Source: an uncultured Porphyromonadaceae bacterium (lineage in GTDB: Bacteria; Bacteroidota; Bacteroidia; Bacteroidales; Muribaculaceae). From it: 26,246 bases of DNA. The stretch lies in contig CALAVE010000096.1 of assembly GCA_937892215.1 (NCBI GenBank), forward strand, positions 1-26,246, read 5' to 3'. This document shows, piece after piece, positions 12,118-19,897 of this stretch (positions within the stretch are counted from its first letter, which is position 1; every line of letters begins with the position of its first letter). A program made the position numbers and the translations under genes. The notes beneath the pieces are model-generated. The model saw only the letters and a program-made list of their open reading frames with translations. It was not told where the DNA came from and did not search any database.

Positions 12118-14247
12118 ATGAAACATTTTTTCTCAACAATTCTGGCTGTGTTGATGGCTGTTACAGCTTTCAACGCTAACGCATGGGTTGTGTCGGGTTC
12201 TGGTGCCATTCTCAACGGCGAGACATGGAACCACAGCTCTTCCAAGAACACCATGGTACAGCAGAACGACGGCACCTACCGCTTGGAGGTGACCGATTGC
12301 ACACTTGAGGTTGGCACAACTTACGAGTGGCTTGTTACTGACGGTTCTAACTGGATTAAGACCGGTGGTAACGACAAGGGCAGCAACTTCACTATTAAAG
12401 TGGATGAAACCGCCAAGTACACTGTGGTTTACACATTCGACGGTAACGAGACGGCAAGCGCCGAGGTAACCAAGACCGGAACCGCAGGCGAAGTTAGTCA
12501 CGAATACTCCATCGCAGGCACTCCCGCGAGCATCTTCGGCACAGAGTGGGACCCGACGAACACCAGCACCAACATGACGCTGGAGGACGGGCTTTACACT
12601 TGGACTTCGGGCGAGTTCACGGTGAGCGACGGAACTATGACAATTATGTTCAAGGTGGTGGTTGACCACTCATGGGGTGAGGCTTATCCGTCGCAGGACA
12701 AGCAAGTAACCGCTCCTGAGGGTGGCCCGTACACGCTGACCATAACGTTCGACGCTACGACTAAGGCCGTTAACGCCACGCTGAACAGCGCCACACCGAT
12801 CCAGCACACTTATTCGATTGCCGGTAGCAACGCCGACATCTTCGGTGCTGAGTGGGACGCAGCAAACGCCAGCACAGACATGACGCTGGAGAACGGGCTT
12901 TACACTTGGACATCGGGCGAATTCACACTTGACGCTCTTGAAGCAGTTGAATTCAAGGTGGTGGAAGATCACGCTTGGACAGTGGCTTATCCTTCTGAGA
13001 ACTGGGTTCTGAACATTCCCGCAGGCGGTCCTTACACTGTGACTATCACATTTGACGCTGATTCAAAGGAAATCAACGCCACTTACGACGGTCAGGAGAG
13101 TACTGAGCACGTTTACTCAATTGCAGGTAACCACGCAATCTTCGGCGAGAATGAGTGGGATGAAACCGCTACTGCTACTGAGATGACATTCAACGCAGAA
13201 GGCGGCCTGTACGAGTGGACATCTGCCGAATTCAGCGCAGCTGAGGCCGGTGAGATTCAGTTCAAGATTGTGGAGGATCACAGCTGGAACGTTTCTTACC
13301 CCGAGGGCTATGAGAACAACTACACAGTGGCTCTGCCGGCAGGTGGCCCGTACACCCTGTATGTTGCATTCAACGCTGAGACAAAGGAAATCACTCACAT
13401 CCTGAACGGTGCTCCCGTTGTTGCCGACACTTACACAGTGGCTGGTGGCTTCGGTGACTACGTTGAAGGCAAGACTGAGGACGCAGTATTCGGTGAGTGG
13501 TGGAACCATGCACTGGCTGCTAATGACATGACCCTGACAGAAGGCCTTTACACTTGGACTTCTGCTGAGTTCAGCTCTGAGGCTGACAGCAAGATTGAAT
13601 TCAAGGTGGTGAAGAACCACAGCTGGGACGAAGGCGCTTGGCCTACTGACAACTACTATGTAGCTGTTCCCGCAGGCGGCCCGTACACTCTGACAGTTAC
13701 ATTCGACGCTGATTCTAAGGAAATCAACGCTGTGCTGAACGGTGCTGTTGTAACCGACGTTTACTCTATTGCAGGTAGCGACGCTATCTTCGGCGAGAAT
13801 GAGTGGGATGCTACAAACCAAGCAACAGAAATGGCTCTTAACGCAGAATCAGGTCTGTATGAGTGGACTTCCGCAAACTTCAGCGCTGAAGAGGAGTATG
13901 AAATTCAGTTCAAGGTGGTGAAGAACCACAGCTGGGAACAGGGCGAATGGCCTGTAGGCTATGAGAACAACTACGTAGTGACAGTTCCCGCAGGTGGCCC
14001 GTACAAACTGTATGTAGCATTCAACCTGGAAGAGAACACTATCAGCCACGAGCTCAAGAGCGGCGTTGTAGCCGGTGACGTAAACGGCGATGGCGAAGTT
14101 GACGTAACCGACGTGACGGCAATAGCCAACTATGTAATGGGCTCAGTACCCGAAGGCTTCGTTCTTGAATCGGCAGACTTGAACAACGATGGTGATGTTG
14201 ACGTAAGCGACGTGACGGCACTTGCCAATAAGGTGATGGGTAACTAA
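12118..14247 (+). CDS. Secreted five-repeat protein with dockerin, probable glucan-binding
   Basis: A 709-aa paralog of the 391-aa protein upstream. The signal peptide MKHFFSTILAVLMAVTAF ends after ANA. The N-terminal unit again reads GSGAILNGETWNH and WIKTGGND. Five repeats of about 100-110 aa start near residues 128, 230, 331, 437 and 547. They share xxYSIAG, FG.EWD, GLYTWTS.EF, FKVV.xHSW and AGGPYTL. Residues 653-709 form a type I dockerin: GDVNGDGEVDVTDVTAIANY and LNNDGDVDVSDVTALANKV, two EF-hand-like calcium loops. No cohesin gene is in the window; in Bacteroidales such tails occur without known cellulosomes. The repeats resemble X25/SusE-F glucan-binding modules, so the ligand is inferred. 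No catalytic motif is seen. It is transcribed alone from 11958-11989 to the terminator at 14276. Confidence 0.8.
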   Translation: MKHFFSTILAVLMAVTAFNANAWVVSGSGAILNGETWNHSSSKNTMVQQNDGTYRLEVTDCTLEVGTTYEWLVTDGSNWIKTGGNDKGSNFTIKVDETAKYTVVYTFDGNETASAEVTKTGTAGEVSHEYSIAGTPASIFGTEWDPTNTSTNMTLEDGLYTWTSGEFTVSDGTMTIMFKVVVDHSWGEAYPSQDKQVTAPEGGPYTLTITFDATTKAVNATLNSATPIQHTYSIAGSNADIFGAEWDAANASTDMTLENGLYTWTSGEFTLDALEAVEFKVVEDHAWTVAYPSENWVLNIPAGGPYTVTITFDADSKEINATYDGQESTEHVYSIAGNHAIFGENEWDETATATEMTFNAEGGLYEWTSAEFSAAEAGEIQFKIVEDHSWNVSYPEGYENNYTVALPAGGPYTLYVAFNAETKEITHILNGAPVVADTYTVAGGFGDYVEGKTEDAVFGEWWNHALAANDMTLTEGLYTWTSAEFSSEADSKIEFKVVKNHSWDEGAWPTDNYYVAVPAGGPYTLTVTFDADSKEINAVLNGAVVTDVYSIAGSDAIFGENEWDATNQATEMALNAESGLYEWTSANFSAEEEYEIQFKVVKNHSWEQGEWPVGYENNYVVTVPAGGPYKLYVAFNLEENTISHELKSGVVAGDVNGDGEVDVTDVTAIANYVMGSVPEGFVLESADLNNDGDVDVSDVTALANKVMGN

Positions 14248-14275
14248 TTTCCATCAACTCAATAACTGATAACAC

Positions 14276-14315
14276 GAGCGGTCGAGGGAAAAAATCCCCT
14301 GACCGCTCTATTTTT
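14276..14315 (+). terminator. Intrinsic terminator
   Basis: GAGCGGTC (14276-14283) pairs with GACCGCTC (14301-14308), with AGGG/CCCT inside and an A-run loop, followed by TATTTTTG. It ends the 709-aa gene. Confidence 0.85.
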
Positions 14316-14351
14316 GCAATAATCAGGGCAGGTTTACGTTTATTTATTAAG

Positions 14352-15308
14352 ATGATAGAAATTTCACAATACAACAGTAGCGAGCAGACGCAATGGGACG
14401 ACTTTTGCGACTCGGCCAAGAATGCGACCATGCTACACAAGCGCGGCTACATGGACTACCACAGCGACAGGTTCAGTGACTTCTCACTGGTGGCCACCGA
14501 CGGCGACGGCAAGATTGTGGCGCTGCTTCCCGCGTGCAGGCAAGGCAGCACCGTAATTTCCCACGCAGGACTCACCTATGGGGGCTGGCTACTGCCACTG
14601 CGACACTTCGACGCCACCACCATGCTTGAGGTGATGGACGCAGCAGTGAAATTCCTCCGGGGACAAAACGCCACTGAATTAATCTATAAGCCTGTGCCTC
14701 ATATCTATCACTCCTATCCAGCCGAAGAGGACATCTACGCGCTGTTCCGTCACAACGCACGCCTGGCAGCCTGCAACATTTCGACAGTCATCCCTCTGGA
14801 CGAGCCATTGTCGCCCGACCGCGGCAGCAAAAGCGCAGCATCGGCCGCAGCCCGAAACGGCGTAACGGTGGAAACCAACGCTTCATTCACCGCCGAAATT
14901 GACGAATTCTGGTCGGTGCTCTCAACATTGCTCCGCGACCGGTATGAAACAACTCCGGCACATAGCATAGCGGAGATAAAACTGCTTCAGAGCCGATTCC
15001 CAAGCAACATAAGACTCATCACAGCCAAAATGCAAGGTGCAATAGTGGCCGGAGTTCTGCTCTTTGTCACAGCCGGGGTGGCACACTGCCAATATATAGC
15101 CGCTTCACCAGCCGGCAAGCAGGGAAAAGCCAACGCGCTGATGTTCCACAAGGCTATAGAATGGGCAAAGGCAGAAAGACTGCGCTACTTCGACTTCGGC
15201 ACATCGAACGAAGCCGGCGGACGCGTGCTGAACGAAGGGCTTATCCAACAGAAATCGCGTCTGGGCGGGCGCGGCATCGCCTACCCCACTTTCAGCATCA
15301 GTATCTGA
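14352..15308 (+). CDS. FemAB/GNAT-like acyltransferase
   Basis: A 318-aa soluble protein. The C-terminal half fits the FemAB-like acetyltransferase domain (Acetyltransf_6 type): FWSVLSTLLRDRYETTPAHS, IRLITAKMQGAIVAGVLLFV and AHCQYIAASPAGKQGKANAL. It ends with YFDFGTSNEAGGRVLNEGLI. Such enzymes transfer acyl or aminoacyl groups, often to cell-wall or surface-polysaccharide precursors. The flippase gene follows after 37 bp, supporting a cell-surface glycan role. The substrate is unknown. The ATG at 14352 follows the upstream terminator closely and no clear promoter is visible. Confidence 0.75.
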   Translation: MIEISQYNSSEQTQWDDFCDSAKNATMLHKRGYMDYHSDRFSDFSLVATDGDGKIVALLPACRQGSTVISHAGLTYGGWLLPLRHFDATTMLEVMDAAVKFLRGQNATELIYKPVPHIYHSYPAEEDIYALFRHNARLAACNISTVIPLDEPLSPDRGSKSAASAAARNGVTVETNASFTAEIDEFWSVLSTLLRDRYETTPAHSIAEIKLLQSRFPSNIRLITAKMQGAIVAGVLLFVTAGVAHCQYIAASPAGKQGKANALMFHKAIEWAKAERLRYFDFGTSNEAGGRVLNEGLIQQKSRLGGRGIAYPTFSISI

Positions 15309-15345
15309 CTTCTCAAAGGCACTACACAAAAAAAAACAGAAGAAG

Positions 15346-16764
15346 ATGAGCGCGCGGAAGGCAATAAAAGCCATGGGTCTATTTGGCGGTGTACAGGTGG
15401 TGACCATCCTGTGCTCCATCATCCGCACCAAACTTGTGGCCGTGTGGATAGGACCGATGGGAGTGGGACTGTTCGCGCTGTTCAACCAAGCATTAGAGAC
15501 GCTCAACACTGCCACCAATCTGGGAATGCGCCAGAGCAGCGTGCGCGATATTTCGCAAGCCGCCGAGCAAGGCGACCAGTCACACATATCGCGGATAATC
15601 ACTGTGGTACGCCGCTGGTCGGTTTGGCTTGCGCTTGGCGGAGCCCTTATCACCATGGTGCTGGCACCGGCACTGAGCCGATTCACCTTTGGCGACACCG
15701 AACACATCTGGGGGTTCGTGGCACTGGCCGGTGCAGTTTTCCTGATGGCGCTAACTAACGGTGAATACGCCATACTACAAGGGACCGGTAGGCTCCGCCG
15801 ACTGGCATCGGTAACCGTTTGGGGCACCATCACAGGCCTAATCATCTCGGTGCCACTATTCTACTGGCTTCGCGAACGCAGCATTCTTCCATCAATAATA
15901 GCCTACGCTCTGGCATGCGCCACGTTTGCCTTCGTGTTCCGCAACCGCGACTACCGGCCTGCGCAGGTCACCCGAAGCGAGACGTACACAACCGGAAAAA
16001 GTTTCATCACGCTGGGCATCTACATGACCGCCGGAGCATTCGTAACATTGCTTGCCAACTACATCTTCGCTGCATGGCTCAACCTGCACGCCGGGACCGA
16101 CACTGTGGGCTACTTTCAGGCCGGCAACACCCTTGTGAACAAATACACAGCACTGATACTGGCGGCACTGGGTATGGAATACTATCCACGACTGGCACGC
16201 ATAGCCGACAACCACGACGGACTACGCGCCAACGTGACACAGGAAATCAGCGTGGCGCTAACCGCCATTGCTCCCATCGCCGCCCTATTCATCCTGCTCA
16301 GAGAGCCAATAATAAGCATCCTCTACACCGACCACTTCCACGTGGTGGCCGACATGGTGGCCTGGGGTGCAGTGGGCTCGGTGTTCCGCACGCTTTCGTG
16401 GTGCATAGCATTCGTTATACTCGCCAAGGGCGCGGGACGCATCTACCTGATTACCGAAAGCATCAGTGCCGTCCTATATCTGGTTCTGAACATAGCGTGC
16501 TACAACCTGTGGGGACTCACCGGGCTGGGCATCGCGTTCCTAGTCTGGTACGTGGCCTACACCATGATAGTGTGGCTGGTGTATGTGCGCACATTCAATC
16601 TCCGCCTCGGGGCTGCTACCGCGGGTTACACAGTATGGGCACTGCTGGTGACAGTGTCGGTAATGCTCCTCGTATTCCACGGAGCCACGCTACTCGCCGC
16701 TGCTGTAACCGTTGCGAGCATAATAATATCGGTGGTTCAGGCGCGTCGTCTTTGGAAAAATTAA
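15346..16764 (+). CDS. Wzx-like polysaccharide flippase
   Basis: A 472-aa integral membrane protein with about 12-14 hydrophobic segments, of the MOP superfamily (polysaccharide transporter type). It opens KAMGLFGGVQVVTILCSIIR and TKLVAVWIGPMGVGLFALFN, a typical Wzx-like N-terminus. Later segments include YFQAGNTLVNKYTALILAAL and YYPRLARI. These proteins move lipid-linked oligosaccharide units across the inner membrane. With the FemAB-like gene just upstream it forms a likely two-gene unit, but no glycosyltransferases are next to it, so the glycan is unknown. The greA promoter starts 10 bp after its stop. Confidence 0.85.
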   Translation: MSARKAIKAMGLFGGVQVVTILCSIIRTKLVAVWIGPMGVGLFALFNQALETLNTATNLGMRQSSVRDISQAAEQGDQSHISRIITVVRRWSVWLALGGALITMVLAPALSRFTFGDTEHIWGFVALAGAVFLMALTNGEYAILQGTGRLRRLASVTVWGTITGLIISVPLFYWLRERSILPSIIAYALACATFAFVFRNRDYRPAQVTRSETYTTGKSFITLGIYMTAGAFVTLLANYIFAAWLNLHAGTDTVGYFQAGNTLVNKYTALILAALGMEYYPRLARIADNHDGLRANVTQEISVALTAIAPIAALFILLREPIISILYTDHFHVVADMVAWGAVGSVFRTLSWCIAFVILAKGAGRIYLITESISAVLYLVLNIACYNLWGLTGLGIAFLVWYVAYTMIVWLVYVRTFNLRLGAATAGYTVWALLVTVSVMLLVFHGATLLAAAVTVASIIISVVQARRLWKN

Positions 16765-16773
16765 TCAAAAAGT

Positions 16774-16804
16774 TTTGCCAAGACGCATTTTTTATGTAAC
16801 TTTG
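16774..16804 (+). promoter_or_regulatory. greA promoter
   Basis: TTTG (16774-16777), 19 bp, TAACTTTG (16797-16804): consensus. The start is near 16811, giving a leader of about 95 nt. Confidence 0.8.
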
Positions 16805-16832
16805 CATCAAAGAAATACACACAAGCTAATTG

Positions 16833-16873
16833 GAGTCTCATCACTAAGTAATCAGTGAGATTCTTTATTTTTT
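16833..16873 (+). promoter_or_regulatory. Terminator-like hairpin in the greA leader
   Basis: GAGTCTCA (16833-16840) pairs with TGAGATTC (16856-16863) with one G.U pair, followed by TTTATTTTTT. A smaller CACT/AGTG pairing is possible inside the loop. It sits between the promoter and the ATG, so it could attenuate greA. Confidence 0.45.
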
Positions 16874-16906
16874 GCTGTGAATAATAACTAATTTCATTTT
16901 TGAATT

Positions 16907-17377
16907 ATGGCAATAACTTACATGACACAAGAAGGTTACGACAAGAAGATGCAAGAGCTTGCGCATCTTGAGAGCGTGGAGCGTCCGGAAGTGGTGCGAG
17001 CCATAGTGGAAGCACGCGAGAAAGGTGACCTTTCTGAAAACGCCGAGTATGATGCCGCCAAGGAGCGGCAGGGCATGCTTGAGGCCAAGATAGCCGAGCT
17101 GAAGCATCTTGTGGCCACGGCAAGAATTATCGACGAGTCTAAAATCTCGACCGATGAAGTTCAGCTTATGAACAAAGTTACCATCCTGAACATGGCAAAC
17201 AAGGCCAAGATGACCTACACCATCGTAACCGAGACTGAAGCGAATCTGCGAGAAGGGAAGATTTCTATTTCCACCCCCATCGCACGCGGACTTCTGGGCC
17301 ACAAAGTGGGTGACGAAGTGGAAGTAACCGTGCCTGCCGGAAAGATGCGGTTCAAGATTGTGGAGATAGGAGTGTAA
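16907..17377 (+). CDS. greA: Transcription elongation factor GreA
   Basis: A 156-aa protein of normal GreA length. The N-terminal coiled coil (residues about 8-75) has the acidic tip region AREKGDLSENAEYDAAKERQ, where the Asp and Glu that help RNA polymerase cleave backtracked RNA lie. The C-terminal globular domain follows (VTILNMANKAKMTYTIV, ISTPIARGLLGHKVGDEVEV). It rescues stalled polymerase. A consensus promoter and a terminator-like leader hairpin precede it. The HIT gene follows after 31 bp in the same direction. Confidence 0.96.
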   Translation: MAITYMTQEGYDKKMQELAHLESVERPEVVRAIVEAREKGDLSENAEYDAAKERQGMLEAKIAELKHLVATARIIDESKISTDEVQLMNKVTILNMANKAKMTYTIVTETEANLREGKISISTPIARGLLGHKVGDEVEVTVPAGKMRFKIVEIGV

Positions 17378-17408
17378 CAAACAAGAAACCACACAAGTTC
17401 TAAGCGAT

Positions 17409-17798
17409 ATGGCATCAATATTCAGTAAGATAATAGCAGGCGAGATTCCCTGCTACAAGATAGCCGAAGACGAGCGTTGCTTCGCATTCCTTGACATCAA
17501 TCCCGTGGCACCTGGCCACACACTGGTAGTTCCCAAGAATGAGACCGACTACATCTTTGACCTCACTGACGAAGACTACCAAGCCATGTGGCAATTCGCT
17601 CGCAAAGTGGCTCAGGCCCTTAAGGCGGCCACAGGCTGTGTGAAAGTGGGTGTGGCTGTTATAGGTCTGGAGGTGCGTCATGCGCATATCCATCTGGTTC
17701 CGATGAACAGCGAGGGAGACATGAACTTCGCAAACAAGAGCCAGTTCCCTGCAGAGCGTATGCAAGAAATTGCGCGCAACATTCAGGCACATTTTTAA
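17409..17798 (+). CDS. HIT family nucleotide hydrolase (HinT-like)
   Basis: A 129-aa histidine-triad protein: MASIFSKIIAGEIPCYKIAE, FLDINPVAPGHTLVVPK, and the triad HAHIHL at residues 91-96 (His91, His93, His95). HinT-type enzymes hydrolyse AMP-linked phosphoramidates; the true substrate is unsettled. It is shorter at the C-terminus than Fhit-like enzymes. It lies 31 bp after greA, probably in one transcript, and an intrinsic terminator follows. Confidence 0.93.
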   Translation: MASIFSKIIAGEIPCYKIAEDERCFAFLDINPVAPGHTLVVPKNETDYIFDLTDEDYQAMWQFARKVAQALKAATGCVKVGVAVIGLEVRHAHIHLVPMNSEGDMNFANKSQFPAERMQEIARNIQAHF

Positions 17799-17836
17799 CC
17801 CAATTCGGGGTTAATGGATAGAGAACAAACGAATCA

Positions 17837-17879
17837 GAGCAGACGAGCCCCATACCGCAGGTTTCGTCTGCTCCTTTTT
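17837..17879 (+). terminator. Intrinsic terminator of greA-HIT
   Basis: GAGCAGACGA (17837-17846) pairs perfectly with TCGTCTGCTC (17864-17873), followed by CTTTTT. Confidence 0.85.
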
Positions 17880-17941
17880 GCTCAAAAAAGTTCTATTAGC
17901 ATTATCAAGTTATCCAATACAACGAAGATTTTGCCGATTAA

Positions 17942-17993
17942 CGAAAAAATCCTCAAATCTTTCAACCTATCTTGATTTTTTTTCGTAACTTGC
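17942..17993 (+). promoter_or_regulatory. Probable promoter region with A/T inverted repeat
   Basis: CGAAAAAATC (17942-17951) and GATTTTTTTTCG (17974-17985) form an imperfect inverted repeat. TAACTTGC (17986-17993), a weak -7 element, adjoins it. No good -33 box is visible. The arrangement parallels the upstream regions of the two other repeat-protein genes. Confidence 0.35.
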
Positions 17994-18028
17994 AGAGTTT
18001 TAGTTAAGTAATTATTGGTTATTACAAT

Positions 18029-18126
18029 CTGTGCTTGGCACAGAGCCCCATTTAACCCGAATCGGTCATTAGGCCGATGGAATGATTCGGTTTTAAGTTA
18101 CGGGGCATAAGACGCACTTATGCCCC
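18029..18126 (+). promoter_or_regulatory. Structured leader of the 518-aa gene
   Basis: Three hairpins in a row. CTGTGC-TTG-GCACAG lies at 18029-18043, the two-stem element at 18051-18096, and the perfect 10-bp hairpin GGGGCATAAG-ACGCA-CTTATGCCCC at 18102-18126. GGGGC (18102-18106) can instead pair with GCCCC at 18045-18049, enclosing the element, so two folds exclude each other. About 73 nt remain before the ATG. This may be an RNA switch or simply a stabilising leader. It occupies most of the 401-bp gap 17799-18199. Confidence 0.5.
18051..18096 (+). repeat. Two-stem element, copy 1
   Basis: The outer stem 18051-18060/18087-18096 has a C/T mismatch (18056/18091) and a T/T mismatch (18053/18094). 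The inner stem ATCGGTC/GGCCGAT (18061-18067/18072-18078) closes an ATTA loop, and an 8-nt 3' bulge follows. The T.G pair in the inner stem works only as + strand RNA. Copy 2 is at 26189-26231. Confidence 0.6.
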
Positions 18127-18199
18127 ACCGACTTAAAGGCCAACACAAGAAAAAGAATACAACTGAAATAACTTTATAACAAACTAATTAAAAAACATT

Positions 18200-19756
18200 A
18201 TGAGAAAACTTTTTACATTCATTTTTGCGTTGTCACTCTGCTTGGCAGGGTTCAAAGCAAACGCAGTCACAATCTACCTGAATCCAGGCACTGCAGATGC
18301 ATCGGGTATTGCAGTGTACGTGTGGGGTAACGCCACATCGAATGAACTCTTCGGCGGCTGGCCGGGCAAGGTGCTCAACACCTGTAACACCACCGTCAAG
18401 AACGGCACGACTTACTATGTTCTGGAAGTAGCCTCGGGCAACGTCATTTTCAACAACAACGGCGCTGGTCAGCAGGTTGATTTCAAGAACACACAGTACT
18501 GCCAGACGTACTCGGAGGTTTACGTTGACTATCCTTACAACGGAAGTTACACAGCCTTTAACGTCACGAGCGAGACTGAAAGCGGAGCCGAACTTCCTCC
18601 CGCTGAGCTTTACCTCGTGGGTGCGTTCAACTCTTGGCTTACAGGTGACACAAACTACCATTTCACCCGCAATGCCTCTACGGGCATTTACACGCTGAAC
18701 AACGTTACGCTATCGAGCGCCACCGAGTTCAAGTTTGTGGACTCGTATTCCATTTGGTATGGAACAGAAAGCGGTAAGATGGAAGTTACTCCCCCGGCAA
18801 GCGACATCACCATAGTAGAGGGTGGGACCGACAACAATTTCCAGATTAAAGCCGGAACTTACAGTTTCACTGTTGACATAGAGAGCCACACATTCAGTCT
18901 GGCCGGTGCCATCGACGAAAATGCGGCACCCACTGTTTACCTCACCGGTGAATTCTCGGGATGGGTCGAGAACGACAGTTTCAAGTTCACTTACAGCGAG
19001 GAGACCAAGCTTCACACACTTAACGACGTGTCGCTGAGCGCACTTGCCGAATGGGAAGAGGGAATACCCAACTTCAAACTTATTGTGGACGGTGCATGGC
19101 TAAGCTCTGATACTCAACTCTCTGAAGAGAACAATTCAGTAACACTTGAGGACGTTACGCCTAATATCCGCATTCCGGAGGGAACATACTCGTTCACTTA
19201 CGATGCAGCGACCAAACTGCTTACCGTCACAGGTTTCGGAGAGGCAACCGTAGCCGAGATCTATCTCACCGGAGAGTTCTCGTCATGGGGCGCAAGCGAT
19301 GACTACAAGTTCGCATACGACAGCGAAAACAACGTCTATACGCTAAACAACATAGCCCTGGAAGCCCTTGCTGAGTGGGAAGCCGGAGTGCCCAACTTCA
19401 AGATTATCGACAACGGCACATGGTATGGCTACAACGGTAAAATCACAGAGGAGAACAATGTTGTTACCCTCACAACGGGAGACACACCCAATGCTACAAT
19501 AGACGCAGGAACTTACTCGTTCACATATTCGAGAGTAAACAAGCAACTCACCGTTACCGGTTTCGGCGGATCTTCCAAACCTGGCGACGTGAATGGTGAT
19601 GGCGAAGTTGATGTTTCGGACGTGGTGGCACTGGCCAACTATGTAATGGGAAGCACACCCGAAGAATTCGTTCCCGAAGCAGCCGACATCAACGGTGTTG
19701 ACGGCATCGATATAGCCGACGTGGTGGCACTGGCCGGCATGGTAATGGGTAATTAA
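18200..19756 (+). CDS. Secreted starch-binding protein: CBM26-like, SusE/F-like repeats, dockerin
   Basis: A 518-aa protein. The signal peptide MRKLFTFIFALSLCLAGF ends after ANA. Residues about 23-120 match a starch-binding CBM26-type module: VTIYLNPGTADASGIAVYVW, the WPGK turn and NVIFNNNGAGQQVDF. Three SusE/F-like repeats of about 108 aa start near 135 (AELYLVGAFNSW), 243 (PTVYLTGEFSGW) and 351 (AEIYLTGEFSSW). Residues 462-518 form a type I dockerin (DVNGDGEVDVSDVVALANYV, then INGVDGIDIADVVALAG), whose second calcium loop is less regular. No catalytic motif is seen, so this is a binding protein exported to the cell surface or outside. SusC, SusD and an amylase are absent nearby. It is a single-gene transcript with an unusual structured leader. 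The dockerin links it to the 709-aa protein. Confidence 0.82.
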   Translation: MRKLFTFIFALSLCLAGFKANAVTIYLNPGTADASGIAVYVWGNATSNELFGGWPGKVLNTCNTTVKNGTTYYVLEVASGNVIFNNNGAGQQVDFKNTQYCQTYSEVYVDYPYNGSYTAFNVTSETESGAELPPAELYLVGAFNSWLTGDTNYHFTRNASTGIYTLNNVTLSSATEFKFVDSYSIWYGTESGKMEVTPPASDITIVEGGTDNNFQIKAGTYSFTVDIESHTFSLAGAIDENAAPTVYLTGEFSGWVENDSFKFTYSEETKLHTLNDVSLSALAEWEEGIPNFKLIVDGAWLSSDTQLSEENNSVTLEDVTPNIRIPEGTYSFTYDAATKLLTVTGFGEATVAEIYLTGEFSSWGASDDYKFAYDSENNVYTLNNIALEALAEWEAGVPNFKIIDNGTWYGYNGKITEENNVVTLTTGDTPNATIDAGTYSFTYSRVNKQLTVTGFGGSSKPGDVNGDGEVDVSDVVALANYVMGSTPEEFVPEAADINGVDGIDIADVVALAGMVMGN

Positions 19757-19779
19757 TAATCCCCTAGAAATATCTCACA

Positions 19780-19810
19780 AGAGAGGCGAATCCCGGCGGT
19801 TCGCCTCTCT
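19780..19810 (+). terminator. Probable terminator hairpin
   Basis: AGAGAGGCGAA (19780-19790) pairs perfectly with TTCGCCTCTCT (19800-19810) around a 9-nt loop. Only a short AACTTT follows, so termination may need more than the hairpin. Confidence 0.6.
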
Positions 19811-19881
19811 AACTTTACACTTTCGGGTACTTTCGGCGCGAATTAACGGATATTTAGCGCACGATTATCCATTATTATCAC

Positions 19882-19889
19882 TAACTTTG
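19882..19889 (+). promoter_or_regulatory. -7 element of the ABC importer operon
   Basis: TAACTTTG matches TAnnTTTG exactly but no good -33 box is seen. It is only 8 nt before the ATG at 19898, so the transcript would have almost no leader. Confidence 0.5.
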
Positions 19890-19897
19890 CACCCGAA

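Noticed and set aside
13117..13821. 234-codon minus-strand frame inside the 709-aa gene
   Set aside because: Its repetitive composition mirrors the repeats of the sense gene.
19757..19897. Cobalamin riboswitch before the BtuF-like gene
   Set aside because: The gap is about 140 bp, contains a terminator and a -7 element 8 nt from the ATG, and lacks recognisable B12-box sequence.
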